26,876 nucleotides of DNA from Oscillospiraceae bacterium (GTDB lineage Bacteria > Bacillota > Clostridia > Oscillospirales > Oscillospiraceae): positions 52,930-79,805 of the forward strand of contig JAJPXI010000207.1 in assembly GCA_021205585.1 (NCBI GenBank), given 5' to 3'. Each line of letters starts with the position of its first letter. Position 1 is the stretch's first letter. Both the position numbers and the translations under genes were made by a program. The notes under the pieces are model-generated. The model worked only from the letters and a program-made list of their open reading frames with translations, had not been told where the DNA came from and searched no databases. Shown one piece after another: positions 13,219 through 21,480 of the stretch.

Positions 13219-14007
13219 CTATTGCCCCAGTTCTCTGGAGCGCCGGGCGCAGCGATCCAGCGCGTCCCTTACCATGGCATCGCCCTCCCCGTCGTCGAAG
13301 GCGGTCAGGGCGGCCAGGGTGGTTCCGCCGGGGGAACAGACCTGTTTTGTCAGCTCCTCCGGGGATTTTCCCGCCTTCAGGAGCATCTCCGCCGCGCCCC
13401 GCATGGAGGCGGCGGTGAAGGTCAGTGCGACCTGGGCATCCATACCCCGCTCCCGGGCCCAGGCGGTCATCACGCCGGCCATGCGGAAGAAGTAGGCGGG
13501 CGAGGAACCGCTCAGGGCTACCGCCTCGTCCATTTGCGTCTCCGGGATGACCGACACCTCCCCCGCCGCCTGGAAAATGCCACACACCTGCCGGAACAGT
13601 TCCCGGGGCACCTGGGGGGCCTGGGCCACGGCGGTCATGCCGAAGCCCAGCTGCAATGGCGTGTTGGGCATGACCCGGACGATCCGCGCCCCCGGCAGCC
13701 GGTCGGCAATCCAGCCCGAGGAAATCCCGGCGGCGATGGAGACAACACACTTGCCCGCGCACAGGCCGGCCAGCTCCGCCAGGACAGGCTCAAATTTTTG
13801 GGGCTTGACGGCCAGAATGATAAGCTCCGCCCGCCGGGCCACCTCCCGGTTGTCCAAAGTGACCTGGACGCCCAGGGTGCGGGGGCGCTCCAGCTTGTCC
13901 GGGTGGGGGTTGGACATGATGATTTCCTCCGGGGGGTACAGTCCCCGGCTCAGCACCCCGTCTAAAATCGCGCCGGCCATCCGGCCCGCGCCGATAAAAC
14001 CCAACAT
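13219..14007 (-). CDS. proC: Pyrroline-5-carboxylate reductase
   Basis: This encodes 262 residues from ATG 14007, which follows AAAGGAGG. The open frame extends 18 codons upstream without similarity. The N-terminal Rossmann motif GFIGAGRMAGAIL binds NAD(P)H. The middle has IILAVKPQ, VSIAAGIS and VRVMPNTP. The C-terminal ProC signature is ALSGSSPAYFF with QVCSPGGTTLAAL. The enzyme reduces 1-pyrroline-5-carboxylate to L-proline in the last step of proline synthesis, in the cytoplasm. It is 54 bases upstream of the spoIIM-like gene on the same strand and has its own promoter at 14100-14128. Confidence 0.95.
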   Translation of the reverse strand: MLGFIGAGRMAGAILDGVLSRGLYPPEEIIMSNPHPDKLERPRTLGVQVTLDNREVARRAELIILAVKPQKFEPVLAELAGLCAGKCVVSIAAGISSGWIADRLPGARIVRVMPNTPLQLGFGMTAVAQAPQVPRELFRQVCGIFQAAGEVSVIPETQMDEAVALSGSSPAYFFRMAGVMTAWARERGMDAQVALTFTAASMRGAAEMLLKAGKSPEELTKQVCSPGGTTLAALTAFDDGEGDAMVRDALDRCARRSRELGQ

Positions 14008-14099
14008 ATTCCGTTTCCTCCTTTTGGGCCGGGGCAAAAACGGGTCGGATCGCCTTTCCATTTCATGCCTGCTGACCGCTGAAAAATTGAACTGCTTAT

Positions 14100-14128
14100 A
14101 CTATACCGCTTTTCAGAAAAAATGGCAA
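14100..14128 (-). promoter_or_regulatory. proC promoter
   Basis: On the minus strand, TTGCCA (14128-14123) and TATAGT (14105-14100) are spaced by exactly 17 bases, about 90 bases before the proC start. Confidence 0.7.
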
Positions 14129-14195
14129 GGGGGGAAACGAAAAAATTTCGACCTGTCATATTTTTATGTAAACTAAATTATGTAAACCTTTGCAA

Positions 14196-14222
14196 CAAAA
14201 AGAATCCGCCCGCAGGGGCGAA
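14196..14222 (-). terminator. Probable terminator after the SCIFF maturase gene
   Basis: On the minus strand a short GC stem CGCCC/GGGCG with loop CTGC is followed, after a few bases, by TTTTTG. It lies about 70 bases past the maturase stop and before the proC promoter. Confidence 0.5.
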
Positions 14223-14290
14223 ACCGGCAAAATCATAAGATGTTGTGTTTCATCGCCGCAGGCGGCCTCTATATGTTGTGAATGTGACGA

Positions 14291-15673
14291 TTACAGGCTG
14301 GAATCAGCCGGCCCGCTCTCCCCCATTCCCGCCCGGTAGGCTTTCAGGGCGATGGCGCACTCCAGGCGCTTGCGCTGCATGGCGCAGCCCACCTGGTTGG
14401 GCCGGGCGACGTCCCCGTTGACCAGCAGGTTGGAGGCGCTGCACCCGCCGCTGCAATAAAAGCGGGCCCAGCAGTCCCGGCACTCCGGCCGGGTGTAGAC
14501 ATTCAGGGCGGCGAACTGCCTGGCCCGGGCCATATCAAAGCTGCTGTCGTGGACGCTGCCCATGCGGTAGTCCAGGTTGCCCACAAACTGGTGGCAGGGG
14601 TAGATGTCCCCCTCCGGCGTCACGGCCACATACTCGCAGCCCGCCCCGCAGCCCCGCAGGCGCTTGATGACGCAGGGCCCCTGGGCCAGATCCACCTGGA
14701 AGTGGAAAAAACAGATGTCCGGGCGGTCCTTCAGCGCCTGGGCCAATTTTTCATATTCCTCCAGCACGGCGGGCAGATCCTCCTCCCGGATGGCCCAGGG
14801 GCTGTCCGGCGCGCCCACCGCAGGCTCCACGGAGATGGCGGAAAAGCCCAGCTCCGCCATGTGAAGCACATCGGCGGAAAAGTCCAGGTTCTCCCGTGTG
14901 AAGGTGCCCCGCAGATAATAGTCCCCTGTACGGCTGCGGACCAGCCGCTGGAATTTTGGCAGGATGGTATCGTAGCTGCCCCTCCCCCCCGCCGTGGGGC
15001 GCATGGCGTCGTTGACCTGGGGGCGGCCGTCCAGGGAGAGGACGCAGTTGGACATCTCCCGGTTGATGTAGTCGATGTTCTCCCCGTTCAAAAGCATACC
15101 GTTCGTAGTAATTGTAAAGCGGAAACGCTTGTCATGCTTTTGCTCAATGGAACGGGCGTAGTCCACGGTAGCCTTCACCGTGTCCATGGCCAGCAGCGGC
15201 TCCCCGCCGAAAAAGTCCACCTCGATGTTGCGCCGCTTCCCGGAGCGGGCGACGACAAAGTCGATGGCCGCCCGGGCTGTAGCCGGGTCCATGTTGACGC
15301 GGCGGCCGGTGCCGAAGTCCCCGGTGGAGGCGAAGCAGTAGCGGCAGCGCAGGTTGCAGTCGTGGGACACGTGCAGGCACAGGGCCTTCACCGGCGCGTC
15401 CTGCTGCATGACGGAGGCGGCCTGGGGGTCGATGTAGGCGTCGTCGGTGAACAGCAGGCCCTCCCGCTGCAACTCCAGCAGCTCCGCCCAGGTCTCCTCC
15501 GCCTCCGCAGGTTCAATGCCCAGCTGGGCGGCAATGGATTCCGGGCAGTTTTCCCCCATGGGGCCGTCCAGCAGCCGGAGCATCTGACAGGCCGGCTCGT
15601 CCAGCACGTGCACCGCCCCGCTGTTCACGTCCACGGCAATGTGGATGCCCAGGGATGTAAAGGTATGTACCAT
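14291..15673 (-). CDS. scfB: SCIFF peptide maturase, radical SAM thioether-forming enzyme
   Basis: This encodes 460 residues from ATG 15673, with GGGAGG upstream; the open frame runs further but without similarity. The N-terminal region (1 to about 90) is a peptide-binding RRE-like domain. The radical SAM motif is Cys106, Cys110 and Cys113 (CNLRCRYCF). The central part holds FFGGEPLL and FTITTNGMLLNG. The C-terminal SPASM region has Cys clusters for auxiliary Fe-S centres (CGAGCEYVAVTPEGDIYPCH; CRDCWARFYCSGGC). Known SCIFF maturases (CteB type) join Cys sulfur to the alpha carbon of a Thr in the precursor. The precursor gene lies just upstream, separated by an attenuator-like hairpin. Confidence 0.93.
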   Translation of the reverse strand: MVHTFTSLGIHIAVDVNSGAVHVLDEPACQMLRLLDGPMGENCPESIAAQLGIEPAEAEETWAELLELQREGLLFTDDAYIDPQAASVMQQDAPVKALCLHVSHDCNLRCRYCFASTGDFGTGRRVNMDPATARAAIDFVVARSGKRRNIEVDFFGGEPLLAMDTVKATVDYARSIEQKHDKRFRFTITTNGMLLNGENIDYINREMSNCVLSLDGRPQVNDAMRPTAGGRGSYDTILPKFQRLVRSRTGDYYLRGTFTRENLDFSADVLHMAELGFSAISVEPAVGAPDSPWAIREEDLPAVLEEYEKLAQALKDRPDICFFHFQVDLAQGPCVIKRLRGCGAGCEYVAVTPEGDIYPCHQFVGNLDYRMGSVHDSSFDMARARQFAALNVYTRPECRDCWARFYCSGGCSASNLLVNGDVARPNQVGCAMQRKRLECAIALKAYRAGMGESGPADSSL

Positions 15674-15701
15674 AGTTTCCTCCCCTCGCCCCCGCAGGGG
15701 C

Positions 15702-15730
15702 GAAAAAAGGGCGGGAACCCCCGCCCTTTT
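15702..15730 (-). terminator. Attenuator-type hairpin between scfA and scfB
   Basis: An 11-bp stem (AAAAGGGCGGG with CCCGCCCTTTT) has a 4-base loop. On the minus strand it is followed by T's (15708-15703), forming an intrinsic terminator inside the operon. Partial termination would yield more precursor than maturase. A second GC-rich inverted repeat lies at 15734-15757, between the scfA stop and this hairpin. Confidence 0.75.
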
Positions 15731-15761
15731 CCGCAGGGCAGCGCAAGCGCCGCCCTGTTTT

Positions 15762-15914
15762 TTACGCCTGATTCCGGCTGTTTTCACACTTCTGGTTCGC
15801 CACGGTGCAAGAGGTCTTGCAGGCGGACTGGCAGGAAGTCTGACATTCGCCGCAGCCGCCGTGGGCGGCGCTGGTTTTCAGGGTCGCGCCGTTCAGGGTC
15901 TGTGTGTGCTTCAT
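15762..15914 (-). CDS. scfA: SCIFF ribosomal peptide precursor (six cysteines in forty-five)
   Basis: This encodes 50 residues from ATG 15914. The leader begins MKHTQTLNGATLKTSAAHGG, the hallmark start of SCIFF precursors. Six cysteines follow at 21, 24, 28, 32, 36 and 43 within CGECQTSCQSACKTSC and NQKCENS. The matching radical SAM maturase is directly downstream. The family is almost universal in Clostridia, and its biological role is unsettled. A strong promoter with TTGCAA-17-TATAAT lies about 60 bases upstream, and a terminator-like hairpin after the gene should favour precursor production. Confidence 0.95.
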   Translation of the reverse strand: MKHTQTLNGATLKTSAAHGGCGECQTSCQSACKTSCTVANQKCENSRNQA

Positions 15915-15971
15915 CGGGTATCCCCCCTGTCTGCGGTAGTGGCAGCCGCCGTTCGGGCTGCCTTTTCGATG

Positions 15972-16000
15972 ATTATACCACATTTCGCGCCCGGTTGCAA
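15972..16000 (-). promoter_or_regulatory. scfA promoter
   Basis: On the minus strand TTGCAA (16000-15995) and TATAAT (15977-15972) are 17 bases apart, and the -10 is preceded by TGG, an extended -10. It lies about 58 bases before the scfA start. Confidence 0.8.
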
Positions 16001-16045
16001 TCGCTTTCCCCATTTTTTTTGGAAGAATCGCCTGTGGCCGGCGGG

Positions 16046-16552
16046 TCAGCTCAGCAGCTCCACCTCGTAGCGGTAGAGGAAACAGACCATCTGCGCGCGG
16101 GTGCAGTTGGAGGAGGGGTTGAAGGTTGTGGTGCTGGTGCCGGCGGTAATGCCCCGGTCATAGGCCCAATAGACCGCTATATAATAGTAGGCGTCAGAGT
16201 CGGTCACGTCATCAAAGAGGAAGGTGGCGCCGGTCTTGGCGATGACTTCAATTTTGGTCGCGCCGCAGACGGTGCAGTAGATGACCGCATCATAGGAACC
16301 GGTTTCGGTACAGGCGGCGGCAACGGCGTTCTCCGTAACCGCTTCCCCCTCCGTGTGACCCGTGGCGGGGATGGTTTCGGTGTAGGTTTCGCCGCAGGAG
16401 GTGCAGGTATAGGTCATGACCCCGGCGGCGGTGGTGACGGCGTCGCCGTCCCAGGTGTGGGTGTGGGTGCTGTTGTAGTGGATGGCGGCGGAGGTCAGAT
16501 GGGTATTACCGCTGTCGATAAAAATGGTGGCCCAATCGACCTGGTTTTTCAA
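16046..16552 (-). pseudogene. C-terminal remnant of a cell-surface protein with an SLH domain
   Basis: The open frame of 168 codons begins only at a TTG, directly after an in-frame TGA, without a ribosome binding site or signal peptide. Its first residues (NQVDWATIFIDSGNTHLTSA) look like the middle of a longer surface protein repeat. Next come Cys pairs in CTSCGETYTETIPATGHTEG and CTVCGATK, typical of Firmicute surface-protein repeats. The last 55 residues form one SLH repeat (DSDAYYYIAVYWAYDRGITA, then CTRAQMVCFLYRYEVELLS), normally used to bind the cell wall. A real protein would have a signal peptide and often three SLH repeats. I read it as a 5'-truncated relic between scfA and tyrS. Confidence 0.7.
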
Positions 16553-16628
16553 TCAAAAATACGGCATGTCGGTCAAAATCCCAGCGGCAAACAGTATTGA
16601 TTTTTGTGGGAAAAATGCGGAACCGTTT

Positions 16629-17888
16629 TCACGCATTTTCAGGTAAATTTTCTGCGTCCGCCCTTTTCACCGCCCGGTGGAACACTTTTTTGCCCTTTTT
16701 GATGACCAGGCCCTGGCCTTCGCAGTCGTTTTCGGCCCAGGCGGCGTTGATGTCGGCCACCTTCTCCCCCTGGACGCACACGCCCCCCTGCTGCACAAGC
16801 CGACGGGCCTCGCCCCGGGAGGCGGCCAAGCCGCACCGCACCAGCAGGGTCAAAACGTCGATTTGCCCGTCCTGGAAGTCCGCCCCGTCCAGCTGGGTGG
16901 AGGGCATATCGGCGCTGTCCGCGCTGCTGCGCTGGAATATGGCCCTGGCGGCGTTTTGGGACTTGAGGGCCTCCTCCCTGCCGTGAACCATTTCGGTCAG
17001 CTCAAAGGCCAGCGTCTCCTTGGCCTGGTTGAGCTTGGAGCCCTCCCAGCTCTCCATCTCCTGAATCTGCTCCAGGGGCAGGAAGGTCAGCATCCGCAGG
17101 CATTTCAGCACATCCCCGTCCCCCACGTTGCGCCAGTACTGGTAGAAGTCGTAGGGGGAGGTCTTGTCGGGATCCAGCCAGACGGCGTTGCCGGCGGTTT
17201 TGCCCATTTTGGCCCCGTGGGAGTCGGTCAGCAGGGTGATAGTCATGGCGTGGGCGTCCTTCCCCAGCTTGCGGCGAATCAGCTCGGTTCCCCCCAGCAT
17301 ATTGCTCCACTGGTCGTCCCCGCCGAACTGCATGGAGCAGCCGTAGTTTCGAAACAGGTAGTAAAAATCGTAGCTCTGCATAATCATGTAGTTGAACTCC
17401 AGAAAGCTCAGGCCCTTTTCCATGCGCTGCTTGTAGCACTCCGCCCGGAGCATATTGTTCACGGAAAAGCAGGCCCCCACCTCCCGCAGCAGCTCCACAT
17501 AGTTCAAGTCCAGCAGCCAGTCGGCGTTGTTGAGCATCAGCGCCCTGTCCTTGGTGAAGTCGATGAAGCGCTCCATCTGGCGGCGGAAGCAGCAGGCGTT
17601 GTGGTCGATGTCCTCCCTGGTCAGCATTTTTCGCATATCGCTCCGGCCGGAGGGGTCGCCGATCATGGTGGTGCCGCCCCCCAGCAGGGCGATGGGGCGG
17701 TTGCCCGCTCGCTGGAGCCGCCGCATGATGGTCAGGGCCATAAAGTGCCCGGCGGTCAGGCTGTCGGCGGTGCAGTCGAAGCCGATGTAAAAGGTGGCCT
17801 TCCCCGCGTTCACGGCCTTGGCGATTTCCTCCTCGTTGGTCACCTGGGCCACCAGGCCCCGGGCTTTCAGTTCTTCATAACAGGTCAT
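16629..17888 (-). CDS. tyrS: Tyrosyl-tRNA synthetase
   Basis: This encodes 419 residues from ATG 17888 with GGAGAAG upstream; the longer open frame crosses the T-box terminator and is not coding. Class I motifs are visible: FDCTADSLTAGHFM (HIGH-equivalent at about 46-49), the tyrosine-pocket region YDFYYLFRNYGCSMQFGGDD at about 173-192, and KMGKT (227-231) in place of KMSKS. The C-terminal part is an S4 RNA-binding domain (CGLAASRGEARRLVQQGGVC). The enzyme charges tRNA-Tyr in the cytoplasm. Expression should be controlled by the tyrosine T-box leader directly upstream. Confidence 0.96.
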   Translation of the reverse strand: MTCYEELKARGLVAQVTNEEEIAKAVNAGKATFYIGFDCTADSLTAGHFMALTIMRRLQRAGNRPIALLGGGTTMIGDPSGRSDMRKMLTREDIDHNACCFRRQMERFIDFTKDRALMLNNADWLLDLNYVELLREVGACFSVNNMLRAECYKQRMEKGLSFLEFNYMIMQSYDFYYLFRNYGCSMQFGGDDQWSNMLGGTELIRRKLGKDAHAMTITLLTDSHGAKMGKTAGNAVWLDPDKTSPYDFYQYWRNVGDGDVLKCLRMLTFLPLEQIQEMESWEGSKLNQAKETLAFELTEMVHGREEALKSQNAARAIFQRSSADSADMPSTQLDGADFQDGQIDVLTLLVRCGLAASRGEARRLVQQGGVCVQGEKVADINAAWAENDCEGQGLVIKKGKKVFHRAVKRADAENLPENA

Positions 17889-17920
17889 TTTTTCTTCTCC
17901 TTTGTTCCGGCGGCGGCGTG

Positions 17921-18206
17921 AAAAAAAGCCCTCCGCCCCCAAAGCGGGGACAGAGGGCGCGAAAACGCGCGGTACCACCTCTGATTCGCCCCTCCCTCGC
18001 GGGCGGGGCCTTGTGGAGTGCGTTCGCACTCCCGCGCTGTAACGGGCGCGCCCGGCTTTCCCTACTGTCCAAAGTTCACAAGTTCAGGAAAACGGCTCCA
18101 AGGGGTATTCGCCGCCGGGCCTTTCGCCTCCTTCCACCGACCGGAGGCTCTCTTTGTGGAAAGGCGCTCGGGGTTACTTTTCCTTTTCACAGCTTTTCAC
18201 AAGCGG
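17921..18206 (-). ncRNA. T-box riboswitch leader of tyrS, tyrosine-specific
   Basis: On the minus strand the leader contains the T-box AGGTGGTACCGCG (17980-17968). A terminator stem (17958-17928) follows, ending in seven T's (17927-17921). The alternative antiterminator uses the T-box. Upstream, stem I features are present: an AGAGAG-type element and a specifier loop with GAATAC at 18110-18105. Its codon TAC (18107-18105) reads tyrosine. Uncharged tRNA-Tyr should pair with the specifier and the T-box to allow read-through into tyrS. Confidence 0.93.
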
Positions 18207-18211
18207 ACTTT

Positions 18212-18240
18212 ATTATAGTGTCGCCGCCGCCCTTTGTCAA
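18212..18240 (-). promoter_or_regulatory. Consensus promoter of the tyrS T-box leader
   Basis: On the minus strand TTGACA (18240-18235) and TATAAT (18217-18212) have exactly 17 bases between them, a perfect housekeeping promoter. The start site would lie near 18205, at the beginning of the T-box. Confidence 0.92.
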
Positions 18241-18258
18241 GAGCGGCGGCGGATTTTC

Positions 18259-18366
18259 ATACTGATTCTTCATAAAAAGCAGTGCTTTCAAAATCCCGTC
18301 TCATACAATTCTCAACGCGCTTCGCGCTATAAAAACGCAAATGCACTTTTAAATGAGAATCAGTAT
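18259..18366. repeat. Short inverted-repeat (MITE-like) element B
   Basis: The ends ATACTGATTCT (18259-18269) and AGAATCAGTAT (18356-18366) form a perfect 11-base inverted repeat. Looser inverted similarity continues inward (AAAAG and GTGC on both sides). Inside lies copy 2 of the 30-base motif (18299-18328) shared with 12386-12415. It sits between the tyrS promoter and the end of the molybdoenzyme gene. ACTGATT occurs at the ends of both elements A and B, so they may be one family. Confidence 0.65.
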
Positions 18367-18385
18367 CAATCGCAATCAAAAATTT

Positions 18386-20938
18386 TTATCGTTCCTGGCT
18401 GCACGGGGCAAAGGTCTGGTCGGCAAACTGGGCCTTGAAGGCCTTGTTGTGGGCGTAGACCTCCTCCAGATCCATGTGCTTGGTCTCCATGTGCGCCTGG
18501 GGGTGCTTGAAGGAGTAGACCGGGGTGTTCTGGGGGATGTCCCAGCTGGACCGGGTGGCGAACTCCCTGGGCTTGTCGCCCCGGTAGTCGGGGGCCTCCA
18601 TGTCCTCGGCGGGCACCTCATTGTACAGGTCGGAGAAGTCCAGGCGGTTGACCTGGGTGTTTTCAGTGGGGATGGCGTCGTTCTCCCCCAGGGGGTAGAT
18701 TTTGCACAGCATGGTCTTGGTGGGCGCTCCGCCGTAGCCGGTCAGGGGGTGGTTCATGCCGGTGGGGATCAGCTGATTGACGTTGATGTCCCAGACGCCG
18801 TAGAGGTTGGGGGCCGCGCCGTTGGTCTCCGGCAGCCACCAGGCGTGGGGGGCCATGGCGATTTTCTCGTGGATGACGGGGGTGCAGCGCAGTTTGCGCT
18901 TGCACTTGCCCCGCACGCCCTCAATCCAGACCCACTGGCCGTCGTTCAGCCCCAGCTTTTCCGCCGTCTTTGGGTTGAGCTCTACGATGGGTTCCTGCTC
19001 AAACTGGCGCAGCCAGGGAATCTGGCGGTGCTCGCTGTGGAACATGGTGGGCATACGGCGGCCGGTGATCAGAATCAGAGGATACTCCTTATAGACCTCC
19101 GGAGTGCTCAAGGGGCTTTCAACCGGCTCCTCGTGGTGAGGCAGGGGGTCGGCGCCGTACTGCTCCAGCAGGGTGGAGAACAGCTCTACCTTGCCGGTGG
19201 GGGTGTTGAAGCCGGGTTTGCCGTCGGTCCTCAACAGGCCCTTTTTATAGCGATAATAGCCGCTGCAGCCGGACTCGTGATCCTTCGGAGCCAAATCCCA
19301 GGTGTTTTCGGACAGCTCGTCGAAGGTTTTGCCGCACACAGCGATTCTGGCGTCGAACAAATCCTTCAGGGTAGGCCAGGGCACAGCCTGAGGATTTAGC
19401 CGCTTGGCCAGCTCGAAAGCGACCTCCCAGTGGCTGCGGCACTCGGCCACCTGAATCTCTTTGTGAATGGCGTTCAGGGGGACACCGGTGGTAAACACGG
19501 AGTCCTTCTCGGCGAAAGTGGTGCCGGGGATAACCAGGTCGGCAACCGCCTGGCAGGTGGGCGTCATGAAGCAGTCGGCCACCACGTTGAAGTCCAGCTT
19601 CTTCACCGCTTCATAGTAGCGATGAGGATCCTGGGCGGTACAGGCCATAAAGTTGTTGGTGTACAGGTACAGGCCCCGGAGGGGGTAGGGCTGTTGAGTC
19701 TCCATCTGCTCCAGCACGTCGTCGGAGATGGCCCAGGAGCGGAAGTTCTTTACCAAGGGGTACTTGTCACAGCCGATGCGCTTCTGGTTCATCAGATCCA
19801 CAAACTCCTGGCCGTAGAGCTGGACGGTCTCCCAGGTGGAGTAGGGGTAAATGGTGACCTTATAGGGAGGACGGGCGATAATCTCGCCGCCGGGAACATC
19901 CAGATTGCCGGTGATAGCCCACAGGCAGTTCAGGGCCTGGATGGTGCCGATGGAATTGGCGTTGCTGTCCAGAGGCTGGCCCCAACGGATGGAAGCGGGC
20001 TTGGCCTTGGCATACATCCGGGCAGCTTCCACAATGTCCTCTGCCTTGGCCCAGGTAATCTCCGCCACCTTCTCGGGGGGATACTCCTGCACCCGCTTTT
20101 TCAAATCCTCAAAGCCGTAGGTCCACTGCTCCACAAATTCTTTGTCGTACAGCTCCTCGTTGATAATCACGTTGAGCATACCCAGGGCCAGGGCGCAGTC
20201 GGTACCGGGACGAATCTGGAGGAACTTTTCCGCGCGGGTGGACATCCAGGTCTGCCGCGGATCTACCACGATAAACTTGGTGCCCCGCTTCATCAGGTCG
20301 ACCACCCAGTGGCTGGAGTAATAGTGGTCGGCGCACTGGCTGCCCCGGGTGCCGCGGCCCCAGATAATCATCACCTCAGGGGGAACGAACTCAGGGTCGT
20401 CATACCGGTCGGGGAAGCACTGGGCAGCGTCTTCAAACTGAATGTCGCCGGCCACCATGTTCATAGCGGCCAGACGGGGGGTGAAGCAGGCGATGCCGGA
20501 CAGGCCAAACAGCGTCCAGTTGGGGCTGCCGTAGGCATAGGCCAGGAAAATCAGGGAACCGCCGGCATCCCGGCCGGTGCCCTGTCCGAACACCATGGAC
20601 TCCGCGCCGTCTTCCTGACGGATTTTCTTGAATTTATATTCGATTTCGTCCAAGGCCTCGTCCCAGGAGATGCGGGCCCACTTGTTTTCGCCTCTGGCGC
20701 CCACCCGGCGCAGGGGGTGCTGAAGTCGGTTGGGGTGATAGGCGTACTGGGACATGGCCAGGCCCCTGGGGCACAAGCGGCCATGGAGGAAGGGGTGATC
20801 CTCATCGCCCTCCACCTTCATCAGCTTGCCGTCCTTGATGTACAGCTCCACGCCGCAGCCGCCGTGGCAGCCGGGGCCACCGGACCAGGCGCCGGTTTTG
20901 ACAACTTTGGTTCCGTCCTGAAGATATTTACAGCTCAT
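18386..20938 (-). CDS. Molybdopterin-dependent oxidoreductase, acetylene hydratase / catechol dehydroxylase-like
   Basis: This encodes 850 residues from ATG 20938 with GAGGAG upstream. There is no Tat signal, so it acts in the cytoplasm. The N-terminal Fe-S motif has Cys24, Cys28 and Cys56 (PGCHGGCG, GRLCPRG), but the first Cys of the usual CxxCxxxC is Gly21. The MopB core follows (VGARGENKWARISWDEALDE; SPNWTLFGLSGIACFTPRLA, with Cys151 a candidate Mo/W ligand; NVIINEELYDKEFVEQW). The C-terminal dinucleotide-binding domain has EYPLILITGRRMPTMFHSEH. The style recalls acetylene hydratase and gut catechol dehydroxylases, which also use PGCHxGCG-like motifs, more than formate or nitrate enzymes. 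The substrate is unknown. It is 27 bases downstream of a small Fe-S protein gene, its likely electron donor. Confidence 0.85.
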   Translation of the reverse strand: MSCKYLQDGTKVVKTGAWSGGPGCHGGCGVELYIKDGKLMKVEGDEDHPFLHGRLCPRGLAMSQYAYHPNRLQHPLRRVGARGENKWARISWDEALDEIEYKFKKIRQEDGAESMVFGQGTGRDAGGSLIFLAYAYGSPNWTLFGLSGIACFTPRLAAMNMVAGDIQFEDAAQCFPDRYDDPEFVPPEVMIIWGRGTRGSQCADHYYSSHWVVDLMKRGTKFIVVDPRQTWMSTRAEKFLQIRPGTDCALALGMLNVIINEELYDKEFVEQWTYGFEDLKKRVQEYPPEKVAEITWAKAEDIVEAARMYAKAKPASIRWGQPLDSNANSIGTIQALNCLWAITGNLDVPGGEIIARPPYKVTIYPYSTWETVQLYGQEFVDLMNQKRIGCDKYPLVKNFRSWAISDDVLEQMETQQPYPLRGLYLYTNNFMACTAQDPHRYYEAVKKLDFNVVADCFMTPTCQAVADLVIPGTTFAEKDSVFTTGVPLNAIHKEIQVAECRSHWEVAFELAKRLNPQAVPWPTLKDLFDARIAVCGKTFDELSENTWDLAPKDHESGCSGYYRYKKGLLRTDGKPGFNTPTGKVELFSTLLEQYGADPLPHHEEPVESPLSTPEVYKEYPLILITGRRMPTMFHSEHRQIPWLRQFEQEPIVELNPKTAEKLGLNDGQWVWIEGVRGKCKRKLRCTPVIHEKIAMAPHAWWLPETNGAAPNLYGVWDINVNQLIPTGMNHPLTGYGGAPTKTMLCKIYPLGENDAIPTENTQVNRLDFSDLYNEVPAEDMEAPDYRGDKPREFATRSSWDIPQNTPVYSFKHPQAHMETKHMDLEEVYAHNKAFKAQFADQTFAPCSQER

Positions 20939-20965
20939 AATGATCTCCTCACTTGAAAACGTTCT

Positions 20966-21292
20966 TTACTTGAAGTACAGCATCGGTTTTCTCGCGTTTT
21001 TGGCCTCTTCCACCACCTGGTCGATGGGGCCAACGTACATACACTGGGACATGCAGTGCTTGGCGCAGGAGGGCCGCCGACCCTCTTTCAGCCGGCCCAG
21101 GCACAGGTGGCACCAATCAGTGACGTAGGGAACGTAGTCGATGGTCACGCCCTGCTTTTTGGGGATGATGTGTTCTGTAATCTGGATGCCGAACTGTTCC
21201 GCCGCGTAGTGGTTTTCCTGCTGGCAGGCCACCTCGCAGCTGTGACAGCCGGAGCAGTAGTACACATCAATAAGCATACCGTATTTTTTCAT
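20966..21292 (-). CDS. 4Fe-4S ferredoxin-type electron-transfer subunit
   Basis: This encodes 108 residues from ATG 21292 (MKKYGMLIDVYYCSGCHSCE). AAGGAGAG lies about 11 bases upstream, rather far. The cysteines at 13, 16, 19, 23, 61, 64, 76, 80 and 84 can bind two [4Fe-4S] clusters. This is a short form of the DmsB/HybA-type Fe-S subunit, which usually has four clusters and about 200 residues. It precedes the large MopB gene in the same transcript and probably passes electrons to it. The small size is like the partner subunits of pyrogallol transhydroxylase and dehydroxylase systems, though I cannot place it precisely. Confidence 0.85.
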   Translation of the reverse strand: MKKYGMLIDVYYCSGCHSCEVACQQENHYAAEQFGIQITEHIIPKKQGVTIDYVPYVTDWCHLCLGRLKEGRRPSCAKHCMSQCMYVGPIDQVVEEAKNARKPMLYFK

Positions 21293-21399
21293 CTTCTGAG
21301 CTTCTCTCCTTAAAGCCGATTGTCTCCCTTCCGGCGGTGCGTTTGAAGCCGGAACCATACCGGGATTTCGTTTCATTTTCATACGGGTTAATTTTTCAC

Positions 21400-21455
21400 C
21401 ATTGACCAAGTCCAATGTCAAGAGATAAAAAAAATTTTCGGCAATTTGGTCAATG
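21400..21455. promoter_or_regulatory. Inverted repeat upstream of the molybdoenzyme operon
   Basis: CATTGACCAA (21400-21409) and its exact reverse complement TTGGTCAATG (21446-21455) are separated by 36 bases. On the minus strand TTGACC followed 17 bases later by TTTTAT could be a -35/-10 pair inside this repeat. The arrangement, about 100 bases before the Fe-S subunit gene, fits a regulator-binding region. The neighbouring MerR-type protein is the obvious candidate, by inference. Confidence 0.5.
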
Positions 21456-21480
21456 AAACGAGGGTCGTCTTGTGCAATTT

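Noticed and set aside
11486..15500. Long plus-strand frames across xerD, spoIIM, proC and the radical SAM gene
   Set aside because: They are antisense shadows caused by GC-rich codons; motifs and ribosome binding sites support the minus-strand genes.
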